Shown: positions 55,705-63,485 of the stretch, in pieces
Numbering within the stretch: position 1 is the first letter of the stretch
Layout of the letters: each line of letters starts with the position of its first letter
Assembly (NCBI RefSeq): GCF_024707525.1
Contig: NZ_CP062231.1
Location: forward strand, 806,001-870,000
Length of the DNA stretch: 64,000 nt
Reading direction: 5' to 3'
Source: Rhizobium sp. TH2
Lineage (GTDB): Bacteria; Pseudomonadota; Alphaproteobacteria; Rhizobiales; Rhizobiaceae
Position numbers and translations under genes: made by a program
Notes under the pieces: model-generated
Told to the model about the DNA's origin: nothing
What the model saw: the letters and a program-made list of their open reading frames with translations, nothing else
Database searches by the model: none

Positions 55705-55818
55705 ATTGGCCGCTTATCTCCTCCCAAGCGCGCAATGCGACCAGCCGGCGCTCCTCCTCCCAGTCGGCGGTCCATCATCAAGGGCTCGGCGCACCTCCTC
55801 CCGCACCGAGCCCTTTTT
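55705..55818 (+). ncRNA. Anti-Shine-Dalgarno small RNA (cuckoo/alpha-r14-like)
   Basis: Three successive hairpins each expose CTCCTCCC in the loop: CGCTT/AAGCG with ATCTCCTCCC (55711-55730), a GACC-GCCG/CGGC-GGTC hairpin with CTCCTCCTCCC (about 55738-55772), and the terminator stem AAGGGCTCGG/CCGAGCCCTT with CACCTCCTCCC (55780-55815) followed by TTTTTT. A promoter fits: TTGACG at 55670-55675, 17 bases, TATTGT at 55693-55698. Rhizobial RNAs of this kind pair with ribosome-binding sites and lower translation of many mRNAs. Confidence 0.78.
55780..55818 (+). terminator. Terminator of the small RNA
   Basis: A perfect ten-base stem, AAGGGCTCGG with CCGAGCCCTT, a 16-base loop holding CTCCTCCC, and a run of T directly after the stem. 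The hairpin serves both as terminator and as third target-binding loop. Confidence 0.85.
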
Positions 55819-55885
55819 TATTTTCAAGATGGAACTGGTTTTGAGGGCTGTGTGTTGATCGCGCGCACAGAAAACGGAGACATCC

Positions 55886-56047
55886 ATGCAGCGTAATGAA
55901 AGCCCTCAGCCGCGAGAAGTAATCGAGGTGCCGGCCGCGTGCTATCGAAAGCGCGCAGGTAAGCCGCGTATGCTTTCGTATGTGCGGGTGCAGAATGTGG
56001 GCAAGGATGGCAGGCGCCGCACCGTATTTACATTTCTCTGGAAATGA
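55886..56047 (+). CDS. 53-residue basic phage-type protein
   Basis: ATG 55886 has GGAG eight bases upstream. The product has SPQPREVIEVPAACYRKRAG then LSYVRVQNVGKDGRRRTVFT: a small beta-rich, basic protein. Its TGA overlaps the next ATG (ATGA). No family recognised; it begins the first rightward pair of the phage region. Confidence 0.5.
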   Translation: MQRNESPQPREVIEVPAACYRKRAGKPRMLSYVRVQNVGKDGRRRTVFTFLWK

Positions 56048-56352
56048 CCATGGCGGAAGTGGACTGGCATAGTGCCGGGGAGTTCGTAGGGCGTGACCTC
56101 GCGGAGCAAGGCGGCACGGCGATACTGGATAACGTCGGGTCGATTGGTCTGATCCAGGCAATCCTATGGCTAGACGGTGTACTCGATGGCTTGCATGAGC
56201 GCGGCATTGACGCCAAGAGCATCGCTATATCGCGTACCGCTTATGAGGATTTCATCGAAGCGTCGGGATCGATTGATGAGACGTATCGGGGGATTATTCT
56301 TTTGGACGCCGATGACGGCGGCGCGCGCCCGTCGGTCGTGGTGGCGGCGTGA
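56044..56352 (+). CDS. Hypothetical phage-type protein
   Basis: A 102-residue protein translationally coupled to the previous gene by ATGA (a second ATG lies at 56050). It reads VDWHSAGEFVGRDLAEQGGT, then IGLIQAILWLDGVLDGLHER and YRGIILLDADDGGARPSVVV. Alpha/beta and acidic; no family recognised. Confidence 0.5.
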   Translation: MTMAEVDWHSAGEFVGRDLAEQGGTAILDNVGSIGLIQAILWLDGVLDGLHERGIDAKSIAISRTAYEDFIEASGSIDETYRGIILLDADDGGARPSVVVAA

Positions 56353-56420
56353 TGGGCCGGCGTGGCGCTTACGGCCGCCAGAACTCGGTACGCCCGACGC
56401 CTCTTGCATTCCTCCATTTC

Positions 56421-56660
56421 TCAATAGAGCCCCGGCTTGCCGAACATTCCCATGATGCGCCCGATGCCAGAGAATGGCGAATTACCAGGTGCCTTCGGAT
56501 ACGGATTATTCTTCTGAGCGCGGTAAGCCAGGGCATCACCCATCATGGCCATGCCGCTTCCTACGTCCCGTGGTGGGCGCATGAGGGCGCGGGCGATCCG
56601 TTGGCGTGAGGTCTCGGGGCTATTGCGCCGTGGGTCGTTTCCGTCGAATATGAAGGCCAT
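56421..56660 (-). CDS. Small phage structural-type protein
   Basis: A 79-residue protein: AFIFDGNDPRRNSPETSRQR, then VGSGMAMMGDALAYRAQKNN and a Gly/Pro-rich tail with IGRIMGMFGKPGLY. The G-M-A-M-M-G-D-A-L-A-Y-R-A stretch resembles the N-terminal G-I-A-S-I-G-D-A-I-L-Y-R-A of the 668-residue virion-type protein at 59011, so it may be a related short component. Confidence 0.55.
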   Translation of the reverse strand: MAFIFDGNDPRRNSPETSRQRIARALMRPPRDVGSGMAMMGDALAYRAQKNNPYPKAPGNSPFSGIGRIMGMFGKPGLY

Positions 56661-56690
56661 GTTTTTGTCCTATGCCACGAGGGCCGGGAA

Positions 56691-56939
56691 TTGCAGATTG
56701 ATCACGACCCGAATGAGCCGACGCATCGCTCTCTGAAGGTTATCGTCGAATTGGCAGGCGCCGTAACGATCGGCCTCCTGCTCGTGCTGAGATACGGGCT
56801 TGAGCAAGTAGTGGGGTTCATTCCGTTTCCTGCGCAAACCGCCATTGGCGGCCTTGTGTTCGGTGTTTTCATTGGCATGCGGCTCGGTTGGTGGGACTCG
56901 GAGCGATATCATTCCCGAACTCCAGGTAAAGACGGATAG
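56691..56939 (+). CDS. Small membrane protein in the phage region
   Basis: An 82-residue protein with TTG start and GAGGG nine bases upstream. Two hydrophobic helices (VIVELAGAVTIGLLLVLRYG and AIGGLVFGVFIGMRLGWW) follow a polar N-terminus. Size and topology would suit a holin, but position alone does not prove it. It is divergent from the 56421 gene and its end overlaps the 701-residue gene by 31 bases. Confidence 0.5.
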   Translation: MQIDHDPNEPTHRSLKVIVELAGAVTIGLLLVLRYGLEQVVGFIPFPAQTAIGGLVFGVFIGMRLGWWDSERYHSRTPGKDG

Positions 56940-59014
56940 GCCGAACGGCCTCCGGTCTGGAGAAGGGCCGCAATCAACTTCTGGATCTTCGGATCGTTAA
57001 CCGACTGAAGCCGCAGGCCTCGGTTCATGAGCGCCTGAACGATTGCATCACGGCTATCGCCCTTTGCCACGCTGAGGCTTCCTATCTGCTCTGCGAAGCG
57101 AGAGGCGGCACTGTCCGCGTTTTCCCTCAGCAGCGAGTCAGCGATGCTCTTGCCGCCCTTGAGGGCCAATCCAGTGAGAGTCGTATCGCCGGGGAGTGTC
57201 TTCGGCTTTGCTGTTTCGTCAAGGAAGTCCCCGAAGCGGTTTGCCATAGCGGTGTCTGAGCCGCGCGCGACGCGGTTAGCAGTGTCGGCAAATGCGGCTT
57301 CCCGATCGATCGCCGCCAGCGCCCGTTCGGCGTTTTCATCCCCGAACATCATGCCGAGTTTGGCGCGGTTCCAATCGCCTTCACCCTGCACAATCCGCTT
57401 TAGTGCGCCGAGGTCGTTAGCCTTGGTGCCAACTGCGCGCTCGATCTCCGCGCGCGTGCTCTGCTTGATGCGCGTGGGAACACCGGATGGCCCGATCATC
57501 TCGCCTGCGGGCAATGCCCCTTCCGTGAGCATGCCATCGACTTCCTCTGGCCGAAGTGCGCTTGCCTCATTGTTCAGAACTGGCCGACCTTGAGTAAGGC
57601 CTTCCTTTTGACGGGCCAACTCTTGGAATTGCGCATCCACTTCCTTGATCTGTGGGACCGCCTCGCTCAGAAGACCGTCAATCTCTTGCCGAGCCTGGGT
57701 AAGCTGTTGGACTACTTTGGGGTTCGTTTCACTGGTGATGAGCCCGTCAATCGCCTGCCTGCTTTCGAAGAGCGCACGCGGGTTCGGGTCAAGAACTTGC
57801 TCCCCCGGAATGTTGAGATAGCCGCGCACTCGGCGAAGTGCTTCCTGCGCGGGGCCGCGAAGATTGACAACCGCCGAATCCAGACTGTTTGCAAGGTCGG
57901 TGGTATCCACGGCCCGCGCGTTTTCGAACAGCGGGGCGTACAACTGACCAACTGCCCTTTGGCTCTCCTCAATGCCTTCATTGACTTGCGAGGGAATAAC
58001 GGCATCGCCGAGGTTCTGCCGGACATCCTCGCCAAGTCGCGTGTTAGCGGCCTTTGAACGGTCCATGAGAGCGTTGACGATATCATCGCGGGTGCCGGGA
58101 CGGGTGGAGGCTCCGCGAGCAACGCCGAGCCAATCGGGCGACACATCCGCCAGCATCGCCTCAGGACCGAGCTTGTCCAGTTCGGCTTTCTGCATCGCGA
58201 CCTTGGCGGGGTCGGCAAGCTCCTTCTCGACATACTTCGCCGCGTCACGATTGATGCCAGACAGGGCGTCTGCAACCTTCTGGCGCGTGAAATACTCTTT
58301 GCCAAGCTTTATGCCTTTGCTCGCTAAAGCGGAAATGGGTACTACGGCACCGCCAAGAATCCCGCCGATTACCATCTCTTCAGCGGATTGCTTCGCCCGA
58401 TTTTCAGCATTTCCTTCGCCAGCACCAAATCCTTGCACAGCCCCCGCACCAGCCCCGGCAGCTGTTGACGCAATAACCTTTCCAGCGGTCGTTCGACCCA
58501 TATTGCCTAGAACGTACTGACCAGCGACAGGTGCCGCCTTCAAGAGACCGAGCCCAGACAGCACGCCGCCGCCGATTTTCAGTCCTGTCGAGGTCGCAGG
58601 ATTTTCCTCGTCAAATGTCTTGTCCTTGCCGCGCTGGATTTCCAAGGCCTTGTCATACCGATCGCCCCAGGTCTCTTGAGGCAGCTTCTGGTAGCTGTCT
58701 GGCAACAGTGGATCCACGACAGGCGCAAGGGTTGCGTTCGTCGCCGCGTCCGCTTCATCCAGATAGGAGCCGACTCCAAGAACACCACGTCCCATCGTGC
58801 GCACCATTTCCTCGGCGCGACCCGGTATCGCCTTCAGATCATCAACAAGCGAGTTATCACGCGTTGCCTGGCTGACTTTAGCGGCCTCGGCCCTCATGAG
58901 AGTTTCGAAGTCGTCGGCAGGCGCCTCAGCGTCCACTGTCTCGCCGGTTTCAGACTGCATTCGTTTGCGCCTGGCTTGCGCAATGGCAATGGCCTTCATC
59001 TGCTCTGGCGTCAT
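56909..59014 (-). CDS. Large phage virion/ejection-type protein
   Basis: A 701-residue protein starting MTPEQMKAIAIAQARRKRMQ. Residues 150-245 are Gly/Ala-rich with hydrophobic stretches (GGGVLSGLGLLKAAPVAGQY, GKVIASTAAGAGAGAVQGFG, IGGILGGAVVPISALASKG). The remainder is helical and Gln/Ala/Glu-rich (VVQQLTQARQEIDGLLSEAV). Long, helical, partly membrane-seeking proteins with this start occur as internal or DNA-ejection proteins of podovirus-like phages. Its ATG overlaps the stop of the 668-residue gene (ATGA). Confidence 0.65.
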   Translation of the reverse strand: MTPEQMKAIAIAQARRKRMQSETGETVDAEAPADDFETLMRAEAAKVSQATRDNSLVDDLKAIPGRAEEMVRTMGRGVLGVGSYLDEADAATNATLAPVVDPLLPDSYQKLPQETWGDRYDKALEIQRGKDKTFDEENPATSTGLKIGGGVLSGLGLLKAAPVAGQYVLGNMGRTTAGKVIASTAAGAGAGAVQGFGAGEGNAENRAKQSAEEMVIGGILGGAVVPISALASKGIKLGKEYFTRQKVADALSGINRDAAKYVEKELADPAKVAMQKAELDKLGPEAMLADVSPDWLGVARGASTRPGTRDDIVNALMDRSKAANTRLGEDVRQNLGDAVIPSQVNEGIEESQRAVGQLYAPLFENARAVDTTDLANSLDSAVVNLRGPAQEALRRVRGYLNIPGEQVLDPNPRALFESRQAIDGLITSETNPKVVQQLTQARQEIDGLLSEAVPQIKEVDAQFQELARQKEGLTQGRPVLNNEASALRPEEVDGMLTEGALPAGEMIGPSGVPTRIKQSTRAEIERAVGTKANDLGALKRIVQGEGDWNRAKLGMMFGDENAERALAAIDREAAFADTANRVARGSDTAMANRFGDFLDETAKPKTLPGDTTLTGLALKGGKSIADSLLRENADSAASRFAEQIGSLSVAKGDSRDAIVQALMNRGLRLQSVNDPKIQKLIAALLQTGGRSAYPSLPGVRE

Positions 59015-61017
59015 TGGAAAAGCTTCCTTTGCTCAGGCGTCATGAATTTCCAGTCCTCAGGATCCACGCCGTCCGGAACAGAGTTCGCTAAAGGCATCAC
59101 AGTGGCATTGGTACCATCCATCGGCATTTGCCCTGTCGCGGGGTCAGCCTGCGAGGCGTCAGCCTGCCAAGGGGCGTAGGGATTGAATGTCGGGATAACG
59201 TCGGCTTCGTTGAACTTGTTGCGCGCCGCAATGCCCTTGAATTGCGTGCTGTCGTTCTGGAACTGACCATCATAAGCCTTCACGCGGCTGTAAGCCTCTT
59301 GCATCAGCGCTTTGCGGGTTTCAGGCGTCAACGTAGCGCCGCCGTTGATGCTGGCAACAACACCCTGGAACCAGTCAGGCAGGGAAGCGGTGTTGCGAAC
59401 CATGACCTGTTCGCCTTCCCTCACAACGGAGGTCGGGTCGAATATCTTGCCCATGCCATAGACGAGATTGAGGTCAGACGCCTTGGAATTGCGGCCCGCC
59501 GTTTCTGCCATGCTCTGATAGATCGGGAGCGCCTGGGACAGGTTCTTGTAGCTGGGGAGGTCTTGGATTTCCTTGCGGAGTGAAGTCACATCCTTGAAAT
59601 CGCTGGTCGGGGCACCATCGAGCTTTTTGATTTCGTTGGTACGCTTGTTGTAAATCGTCGTGTCGTTCAGCTTCTCCCAGTCGGCGTCAGGTGTCGAAAA
59701 ATCGGCGATGACTTCCTTCGTGTCAGCGTCGATAACCCTGTCATTCACGGTCACGGAGTTGCGCTTCTTGGGCTCCTGCACCGTCTTGGTGCTGCCATCT
59801 GGCATAACTTCGTAGACGCCGGTCGTGTCGAAGCCTTGTTCCTTCTCTTCCTGCTCGGTCATGCGGCGCGCTTTGGGCGGATTCTTGATCTTGTCGATTT
59901 CGAGCCGGCCCTTTTCGAGATCCATCTGGTACTTCGGGTCGGCTTGCTGCCTTTGCGTTTCGCGGGCGGCATCCTCTTCTTCGAACCTACGCTTGATCAG
60001 CGCCTGGATGATGGCTTTCTTGCCGGGCGAGAGGAACGGATTCGAAAGCGCCTCGGTCGCCTTCATGATGTCGGGCGACATGCCTTGCGAGAGAGCGGCA
60101 GCAACCATCTTGCGAGGTGCTGGGGGAAAGTAATCGGAGTTCTGGGCCACTTCCACAGGCTGCTGCATCTGCTGCTGGGCCATCGGGTCGGGCTGCTGGA
60201 AACCATCAGGCACAGGCACGACCGGCACCTGATCCTGTTGCGGCATCATGGCGCTCGCAGGCACCTTGGCGTCAAGGCTCGCGACCTGGTTGGCGTTGAT
60301 GCCGTCCCAGCGGTTCACGCCAGCCTTCTTCGCACCGTACCAGGCGCGCCAACCGTCCTTCTTCGCGTGATCGAGCGCGAAATCAATCATGGCGTTGGCG
60401 TTCTTCGGGTCGCGGGGATCTAGGCCAGTTCGTTCCTGGAAGTCGTTGCCGAGACCCTTCGGGAAGGTTTTCCCGTCGCCGACAAGCATCTGGAAGTCGC
60501 CATAGGACGGTTCGTATTGGTCGCCCTTTTTCACGCGGGACTGCCAGACGCCTGGAGCCAAGCCCTCGGAACGGGCAACCCTGACCGCAATATCAGGATC
60601 GACACCGCGCTTTTGCGCTGCTTGGCGGATATAGGATTCCCGCGCGGCCAGGTCGCGAGTGAGCGGCTGCTGAGGCGATGCGTCTACAGCATCCTGTGGC
60701 GACTTTATTGTCGGCACGACGGCCGGCGCCGCATCCGTGACGCTAAGGTTCGTATCGGGTTGGTCGCGTGGACCAAACAGGCTGCTGATGGCGTCATCGC
60801 CCACGGTGTCCGCTGCCTCGATACCGGACTTTTCCGCCTTGTCGGCTTTGTTCATCGTGGCCCGGTACAAAATGGCGTCGCCGATCGATGCAATGCCCTC
60901 GCCAACAGTCTGCGGGGTGCGGCGCCGGCCGCCAAGCGCTTCCGCTACGGCGCGAAGCCTTGCCAGTTCCTGAGGTGTCTTGGGGAGACCTTCCCCACCG
61001 AAAATGTATCCAACCAC
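59011..61017 (-). CDS. Phage virion protein with lytic-transglycosylase-like domain
   Basis: A 668-residue protein. Residues about 122-245 form a lysozyme-like domain: ESYIRQAAQKRGVDPDIAVR, a likely catalytic Glu in VARSEGL, SYGDFQMLVGDG, and NANAMIDFALDHAKKDGWRA with WYGAKKAG. Then come a Gln/Pro-rich linker and a long helical part with a strand-rich insert (VTVNDRVIDADTKEVIADFS). Such proteins enter the cell wall during DNA injection. It ends TPEQRKLFQ, and the next gene begins with a very similar TPEQMKAI motif, an internal echo at the junction. Confidence 0.72.
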   Translation of the reverse strand: MVGYIFGGEGLPKTPQELARLRAVAEALGGRRRTPQTVGEGIASIGDAILYRATMNKADKAEKSGIEAADTVGDDAISSLFGPRDQPDTNLSVTDAAPAVVPTIKSPQDAVDASPQQPLTRDLAARESYIRQAAQKRGVDPDIAVRVARSEGLAPGVWQSRVKKGDQYEPSYGDFQMLVGDGKTFPKGLGNDFQERTGLDPRDPKNANAMIDFALDHAKKDGWRAWYGAKKAGVNRWDGINANQVASLDAKVPASAMMPQQDQVPVVPVPDGFQQPDPMAQQQMQQPVEVAQNSDYFPPAPRKMVAAALSQGMSPDIMKATEALSNPFLSPGKKAIIQALIKRRFEEEDAARETQRQQADPKYQMDLEKGRLEIDKIKNPPKARRMTEQEEKEQGFDTTGVYEVMPDGSTKTVQEPKKRNSVTVNDRVIDADTKEVIADFSTPDADWEKLNDTTIYNKRTNEIKKLDGAPTSDFKDVTSLRKEIQDLPSYKNLSQALPIYQSMAETAGRNSKASDLNLVYGMGKIFDPTSVVREGEQVMVRNTASLPDWFQGVVASINGGATLTPETRKALMQEAYSRVKAYDGQFQNDSTQFKGIAARNKFNEADVIPTFNPYAPWQADASQADPATGQMPMDGTNATVMPLANSVPDGVDPEDWKFMTPEQRKLFQ

Positions 61018-61029
61018 GCTGTTGACCCC

Positions 61030-61245
61030 CTATGCGTTCATTCGGCTGCCGGGAAACACGGCTGGGAAATGATATCCGGCCGCCTTCAGGCTTTCGCCAG
61101 CGGCTTCCAGCACGAGTTCATTGACGGATTTGCCTTGCCTACCCGCAGCCTCGAAAAGCGCTGAGCGGAAGCCTTCACACACTCGGCCGCCGTTCAGCGT
61201 AATCGACACGGGACGAACCGGGTTCTGAGCGTTGTATTCTGACAT
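61030..61245 (-). CDS. Arc-like ribbon-helix-helix protein
   Basis: A 71-residue protein: RPVSITLNGGRVCEGFRSAL gives a strand and first helix, GKSVNELVLEAAGESLKAAG the second helix, as in Arc/MetJ repressors and HicB-type C-termini. A tail of about 15 residues follows. It probably binds DNA as a dimer and may control this phage segment. It lies 12 bases upstream of the 668-residue gene. Confidence 0.6.
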   Translation of the reverse strand: MSEYNAQNPVRPVSITLNGGRVCEGFRSALFEAAGRQGKSVNELVLEAAGESLKAAGYHFPAVFPGSRMNA

Positions 61246-61448
61246 GGTCGCGCCTCATCAGGATTGATCGATGAGGGCATTTGACCACATCCTTGCGACC
61301 GTGGGTATTTGCTCAATGTGGACATCTGTGCCCTAACCAGCGGGCAAAAAAAATTCTATGAGTGTTTCGGGAGGTACAAAATGACTCGATAACCCGCCTT
61401 GGCTGGCTTAACCTAGCTTGGTGACGCGGCTGACAGGGAGCATCCAGC

Positions 61449-61721
61449 ATGACTACAGCACCACCGCTACTGAATAATCCTAATGCTCCGGATGTTTTTG
61501 CCGATTCAGCAGTGGGTTTTTTTAACTTCAATGGGAACATGAGAATAACGTTCGAGGCTGTTCATTCCGACTACACTACCAATCCTCCTGGTATTGATCG
61601 AGTAGTCATAGGAAGGCTTGTTATGCCAGTCGCCGCCGCTGAGGCTATGGCTCGCTCAGTCTTGGATCTTGTTGAGAAAATGAAAGCCGAACCGGGTCCA
61701 ATTACGGTTTCTGTTCAGTAG
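61449..61721 (+). CDS. Conserved small protein (DUF3467-like)
   Basis: A 90-residue protein: PLLNNPNAPDVFADSAVGFF, NFNGNMRITFEAVHSDY and VIGRLVMPVAAAEAMARSVL. The strand-rich first half and R-[LV]-V-M-x-x-x-x-A-x-x-x-x-x-x-L-x-x-x-[IL] end recall DUF3467 proteins of unknown role. It is the only rightward gene between leftward phage genes and may be a later insertion. Confidence 0.6.
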   Translation: MTTAPPLLNNPNAPDVFADSAVGFFNFNGNMRITFEAVHSDYTTNPPGIDRVVIGRLVMPVAAAEAMARSVLDLVEKMKAEPGPITVSVQ

Positions 61722-61757
61722 TCATTTGCTGGCGCGCGCCATGTAACAATCGTCCTG

Positions 61758-62084
61758 CTATTGCGCCGCCCTCGTATCGAGCACGACCGCAAGCAGGCCA
61801 GACCGCTCCATTTCCTCTTGTTCTTCGGTCAGGTGCGAGACGTCAGTGGAATCAAATTCCGTGCTTTCCTTGATCATTTGGCCAAGAAACGCCAGGCGCT
61901 GTTGTTTGCACTTCCCGAACGCAGCCTCCACAATGACCTCCGGTCGCTCGCGTGTCTTGGCAGCATATTTCGCGGCAGCGGTGGCCAGGCATTCCAGCCA
62001 TCTGCCTCGTTGTTCCTCGGCAGTCTGCGCAAGGCAAGTGATGGGAAATGTTAGACTTAGAACCACAAACAAAAATCGGCGCAT
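61758..62084 (-). CDS. Exported hypothetical protein
   Basis: A 108-residue protein with signal peptide (RRFLFVVLSLTFPITCLAQ). The mature part has two conserved Cys in a helical hairpin (GRWLECLATAAAKYAAKTRE ... AAFGKCKQQRLAFLGQM). No family recognised. It reads in the direction of the phage genes. Confidence 0.6.
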   Translation of the reverse strand: MRRFLFVVLSLTFPITCLAQTAEEQRGRWLECLATAAAKYAAKTRERPEVIVEAAFGKCKQQRLAFLGQMIKESTEFDSTDVSHLTEEQEEMERSGLLAVVLDTRAAQ

Positions 62085-62146
62085 AGCTGCCTCCCCATTA
62101 CGGTCATTGAAATAACGTAAGAGTAACTGCGCGGTCTGTCATCCCC

Positions 62147-62389
62147 CTATATTGGGCGACAATGCCTCTGAACTTTACGCAAGACATCCATCATCTCAGT
62201 GAACGGTTTTTCCGTAGCCCCGTGGCGCCAGTTGCCGTTGGCGATACCGGATGGCGCCCCTGCTTTCGCCCCATGCATTCGGCAAACGCGCTTTCCCTTG
62301 ACCGCAGGTGATTGACACTTGAGACCGGAGCGTTTGGACTTTGCACCGCAACGAGGAGCAAGTTGCATGGGATTGATGGGCTTTTTCAT
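62147..62389 (-). CDS. Zinc-binding-like small phage protein with GNWRHG motif
   Basis: An 80-residue protein: RCGAKSKRSGLKCQSPAVKG then KRVCRMHGAKAGAPSGIANG and NWRHGA. Four Cys plus His (C-G-A-K-...-C-x-x-x-A-x-x-G-x-x-x-C-x-x-H-G) suggest a zinc knuckle; the G-N-x-x-H-G end is a hallmark of a small family frequent in alphaproteobacterial phages. Its start directly follows the stop of the gene upstream. Confidence 0.68.
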   Translation of the reverse strand: MKKPINPMQLAPRCGAKSKRSGLKCQSPAVKGKRVCRMHGAKAGAPSGIANGNWRHGATEKPFTEMMDVLRKVQRHCRPI

Positions 62390-62935
62390 TTACCTCCCCC
62401 CGGTCGTGACGTCGCCTATAACCGCTTGAGCGCCTTCGTGAATATGGATGTGCTCGACCTTCACTTTCTGCTTGCCACCGTTCCGCAGCTTGTGAAGTGC
62501 CTCCATCTGCGCTGTCGTGGTACGCATCATCTTCGTCATCATGGTTTCTAGCTTTTGCAATTTCTCGATCCCGTCGCATGTCACGGCGAGCCGAGCTATT
62601 TTCATTGCCAGGACGTGATTGGCGACGGTCTGCGCCGCAAGCAGCCCTTCAGTTGCATTACGCGGGCTGATGTCCATCATCGCGCCGGCGACGAAGTGGA
62701 GCGTTTTTTCGTTGATCTTCCCATTGACGGCGGTCATCTGGACAAGTTGCTCGATTAGTCCGTCTTTGAAGCCATCGTCATCGGACCCGAACGCCTGCCG
62801 GGTTTTGTCACCGTCGAGGCTGATTTCCATAGTGGCGGGGTTGAAGGTTAGGATCAGCCCTCGTTTCTTCGGCACGCCTACCAGTGTTTGCGTAGGCGCC
62901 TTTGCCGGCGATTTGGTTTTTGTGGTTTTTGTCAT
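62390..62935 (-). CDS. Conserved phage protein
   Basis: A 181-residue protein from ATG 62935. A basic N-terminus (MTKTTKTKSPAKAPTQTLVG) is followed by KDGLIEQLVQMTAVNGKINE, AARLVAQTVANHV-like helices and a C-terminal VKVEHIHIHEGAQAVIGDVT. That last stretch is a strong hallmark of a protein family found in rhizobial prophages next to the zinc-knuckle gene. Function unknown. Its ATG overlaps the stop of the HTH gene (ATGA). Confidence 0.68.
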   Translation of the reverse strand: MTKTTKTKSPAKAPTQTLVGVPKKRGLILTFNPATMEISLDGDKTRQAFGSDDDGFKDGLIEQLVQMTAVNGKINEKTLHFVAGAMMDISPRNATEGLLAAQTVANHVLAMKIARLAVTCDGIEKLQKLETMMTKMMRTTTAQMEALHKLRNGGKQKVKVEHIHIHEGAQAVIGDVTTGGR

Positions 62936-63216
62936 GCAGGTAATCCTAGAAAATCGAGATAGCGCTTGACCGAGGGGTGATGACGCTCCCCGGTACGAAG
63001 CAGTTCGAGTGCGTCCAGATCGCCAGATGCCACCATGTGAGCAGCCGGGAGCGATATCTGGAGTGTGGCGTTCGGCGCGGATTGCCGGCCTATCTTGTGG
63101 TCCCCAAACCAACGTCTGATCGTTTTCGGCGATCGACCAACAGAATGCGCGGCCGTATCCACGTTGACGATGTCGTCGGGCTTGAGAAGGATGGGTGCTG
63201 GGCGGTTCTCGTTCAT
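62932..63216 (-). CDS. HTH-type DNA-binding phage protein
   Basis: A 94-residue protein from ATG 63216, overlapping the stop of the preceding gene (ATGA). IVNVDTAAHSVGRSPKTIRR then WFGDHKIGRQ is a MerR/excisionase-like helix-turn-helix with a Trp before the wing. The tail HHPSVKRYLDFLGLP is basic. It could be an excisionase, a terminase small subunit or a regulator; the sequence does not decide. Confidence 0.6.
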   Translation of the reverse strand: MNENRPAPILLKPDDIVNVDTAAHSVGRSPKTIRRWFGDHKIGRQSAPNATLQISLPAAHMVASGDLDALELLRTGERHHPSVKRYLDFLGLPA

Positions 63217-63485
63217 TGGAGCGCCCACCTGTCGAGATGAAGATGGCAGGTGGTGAAGTCGGACTCGATCGCGCCGCCAAAGTCATAGATCGGCAGTTCG
63301 TAACGGTGCTTGAGCCGGATGGCTTCGATGAGTGCGTCCACGTAGCTCGGGCCTTGATAGGTCATGTCCAGGAGATTGCGCCCGCAGTGGAATACCCAGA
63401 ATTCCATGCTGCCGTCATCCTCGGGCCAGGCATAGATATCGATCCGGTCTAGGGGCAGCGTGTTCAGATGGCTTGCGAAGTCCAT
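63213..63485 (-). CDS. Hypothetical phage protein
   Basis: A 90-residue protein: HLNTLPLDRIDIYAWPEDDG, then FWVFHCGRNLLDMTYQGPSY and IEAIRLKHRYELPIYDFGGA. Strand-rich, acidic. Its start lies within the last codons of the RNase H gene, and its stop overlaps the HTH gene start, so four genes are translated in a chain. No family recognised. Confidence 0.55.
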   Translation of the reverse strand: MDFASHLNTLPLDRIDIYAWPEDDGSMEFWVFHCGRNLLDMTYQGPSYVDALIEAIRLKHRYELPIYDFGGAIESDFTTCHLHLDRWALQ

